Shown here piece after piece: positions 62,852 through 64,000 of a stretch of 64,000 bases of DNA. A program made the translations under genes and the position numbers. The stretch is from Kordiimonadaceae bacterium (GTDB lineage Bacteria > Pseudomonadota > Alphaproteobacteria > Sphingomonadales > Kordiimonadaceae): contig JAEPQB010000001.1 of assembly GCA_017640725.1 (NCBI GenBank), forward strand, positions 434,001-498,000, read 5' to 3'. How positions within the stretch are numbered: the first letter of the stretch is position 1; every line of letters starts with the position of its first letter. The notes under the pieces were generated by a model that was not told where the DNA came from, did not search any database, and worked only from the letters and a program-made list of their open reading frames with translations.

Positions 62852-62900
62852 TATAAGAATAATAATATATTCCAACCCACCCCAACCCTTGGAGCCCTTA

Positions 62901-62936
62901 ACGCCGCATTTTTCCTCAATGCGGCGTCTTTTATTT
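62901..62936 (+). terminator. Rho-independent terminator after the chemoreceptor gene
   Basis: A perfect 10-bp stem ACGCCGCATT/AATGCGGCGT with a 7-base loop is followed by CTTTTATTT. It lies 50 bp after the chemoreceptor stop. On the other strand it precedes few T residues, so it mainly serves the plus strand. Confidence 0.88.
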
Positions 62937-62973
62937 AGCCTACTATAAATTTCAACCGGATAACTCGCCGTCC

Positions 62974-63894
62974 CTAGTCCTGAGACAAAATGAATTCGAT
63001 CATTTCATCCCTTGCCGGGCTACCTTGCTGGCTCAAAGTTCCAAGCAAGGAAGCATGCGTTTCCTCTTCATAATAGCTGAAACGGATCAAGTCCGATTTC
63101 TCGCTTTCAGCAACAGCATTGTCAAAGACCCGTGTGTACTCAATTGTTTGACCTTCGGTCAAAACAAGCATTGGAACGGAAGCCCGTTGCAAATACGTCA
63201 TGGGTGATGCGTCTGCCAGTCCGTCACGCGGCCCAAACACACCCAACACGTGACCAATAGCAACATCTTTGCCGAGGCCCTCCTCAATCGCGAGATAATA
63301 GTCATCCAGATCATATCCGCCAGCCACGGGCAAAGCCCCGCGAATGTTCGCAGGAGTTAGGCCATGTGCGGCAAGGTATTGATCATCCATAGCAAGCAAA
63401 GCCGAGAGGTGACCGCCCGCAGAAAACCCGCCGACAAATAACCGGCTCACATCAAGACCATATTGGCTGCCGTTATTGTGCAACCATGCGAATGCCCGGG
63501 CGACATCCTTTATATGCTCTGGATGCTGTACACCGGTCGACGGGAATTGCTCACCTCGCCAGTCACCGCGGCTCAACCGATAGGACATCGCAGCTACTGC
63601 CACACCTTCACGAGCGAAGGCGCGGGCCAGTTCCAGATCATCTTTGCGGTCACCAAACGCCCAGGCACCGCCATGAATCCACAACATGGTAGCGCGAATG
63701 GGTTGGCCGTCAGGAACAACCAGGTCGAGCCTGTGTTTCTGATCACTAAAACCTTCACCCTCATAATATGCCAAATCAAGGTGTTCTATGCCCTCTTGGG
63801 CGACAGTAGGCGACAAGGCGGAAAGGCCAAATAATAATAGGCTCACCCCAACGGCAACGCGCACTCGCTCAAATGTGTTTTTTGGCTTCGCCAT
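62974..63894 (-). CDS. Secreted alpha/beta-hydrolase esterase
   Basis: 306 residues from the ATG at 63894, preceded by AGGAGAAAACA; longer in-frame starts lack that site. A signal peptide ends near SPTVAQEG. The hydrolase domain has the oxyanion motif WIHGGAWAFGD, the nucleophile elbow GGFSAGGHLSALL and a late His in EEETHASLLG as the likely third triad member. Such HGG-type esterases cleave short-chain or feruloyl-like esters in the periplasm. No neighbour suggests a specific substrate. The gene is complete, with 106 bp left to the window edge. Confidence 0.88.
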   Translation of the reverse strand: MAKPKNTFERVRVAVGVSLLLFGLSALSPTVAQEGIEHLDLAYYEGEGFSDQKHRLDLVVPDGQPIRATMLWIHGGAWAFGDRKDDLELARAFAREGVAVAAMSYRLSRGDWRGEQFPSTGVQHPEHIKDVARAFAWLHNNGSQYGLDVSRLFVGGFSAGGHLSALLAMDDQYLAAHGLTPANIRGALPVAGGYDLDDYYLAIEEGLGKDVAIGHVLGVFGPRDGLADASPMTYLQRASVPMLVLTEGQTIEYTRVFDNAVAESEKSDLIRFSYYEEETHASLLGTLSQQGSPARDEMIEFILSQD

Positions 63895-64000
63895 TGTTTT
63901 CTCCTGTAGTTTCATGATCCGGGCGAATGGGCCCTGCATCACCTCAGGTATCACTAAATGCTTAGGTCTCAAAGCAACAGCATGGTCTGCAGGGGGCTAA

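Overview
The window carries about 47 protein genes and no rRNA, tRNA, CRISPR array or insertion sequence that I could see. The gene content points to an aerobic, probably marine, Gram-negative heterotroph. There are TonB-dependent receptors, outer-membrane beta-barrels, a lipoprotein protease, membrane PuuD urate oxidase and NasT/NasS nitrate control. I favour an alphaproteobacterium because of the Caulobacter/Xanthomonas-type TonB receptor beside a flavin halogenase, PuuD, and the NasTS layout. No taxonomic marker gene is present, so this stays an inference.

Positions 17-15867 form a nearly complete purine-to-ammonia island. On the minus strand lies uraH-xdhA-xdhB-xdhC. On the plus strand lie a LysR regulator and puuD-uraD-puuE-alc-allA, then a small His-rich membrane protein and the urease set ureD-A-B-C-E-F-G. 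Together they take xanthine through urate, hydroxyisourate, OHCU, allantoin, allantoate and ureidoglycolate to glyoxylate and urea, and then to ammonia and CO2. A textbook LysR-type operator (ATAC-N7-GTAT) lies between uraH and the regulator.

Positions 15992-20236 hold unrelated single genes: a beta-lactamase-fold serine hydrolase, an SDR dehydrogenase, a C39-like protease and a TPR protein.

Positions 20279-33116 are a beta-glucan (laminarin-type) utilisation locus: secreted GH3, tryptophan-halogenase-like flavoprotein, TonB receptor, LacI regulator, secreted GH16, GPH-type sugar transporter and cytoplasmic GH3. Three copies of the palindrome TGACAA(G/C)GTTGTC(A/T) sit at the TonB-receptor promoter (two copies 53 bp apart) and between lacI and the GH16 gene, which defines the likely regulon.

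Positions 33199-48342 are a nitrate assimilation island. A minus-strand nrtA-nrtB-(double ATPase)-nasT-nasS operon, with an outer-membrane porin downstream, diverges from a plus-strand nirB-nirD-nasA-cysG operon. Each operon has a sigma-54-type -24/-12 promoter followed by short hairpins with A-rich hexaloops of the kind bound by ANTAR proteins such as NasT. The 826-bp gap between the operons therefore reads as a two-way nitrogen and nitrate switch.

Positions 48457-55014 encode a secreted RTX/CHRD repeat protein, a lipoprotein subtilase, a second porin of the same family, an anti-sigma factor and a convergent ECF sigma factor.

Positions 55149-62851 are a photosensory cluster: a biliverdin-forming heme oxygenase, a 1160-residue photoreceptor that fuses a photoactive yellow protein (PYP) domain to a bacteriophytochrome, histidine kinase and receiver, a lone receiver protein, an OmpR-type regulator, and a soluble triple-PAS chemotaxis receptor. 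The PYP-phytochrome fusion is the most unusual gene here. The window ends with a secreted alpha/beta hydrolase.
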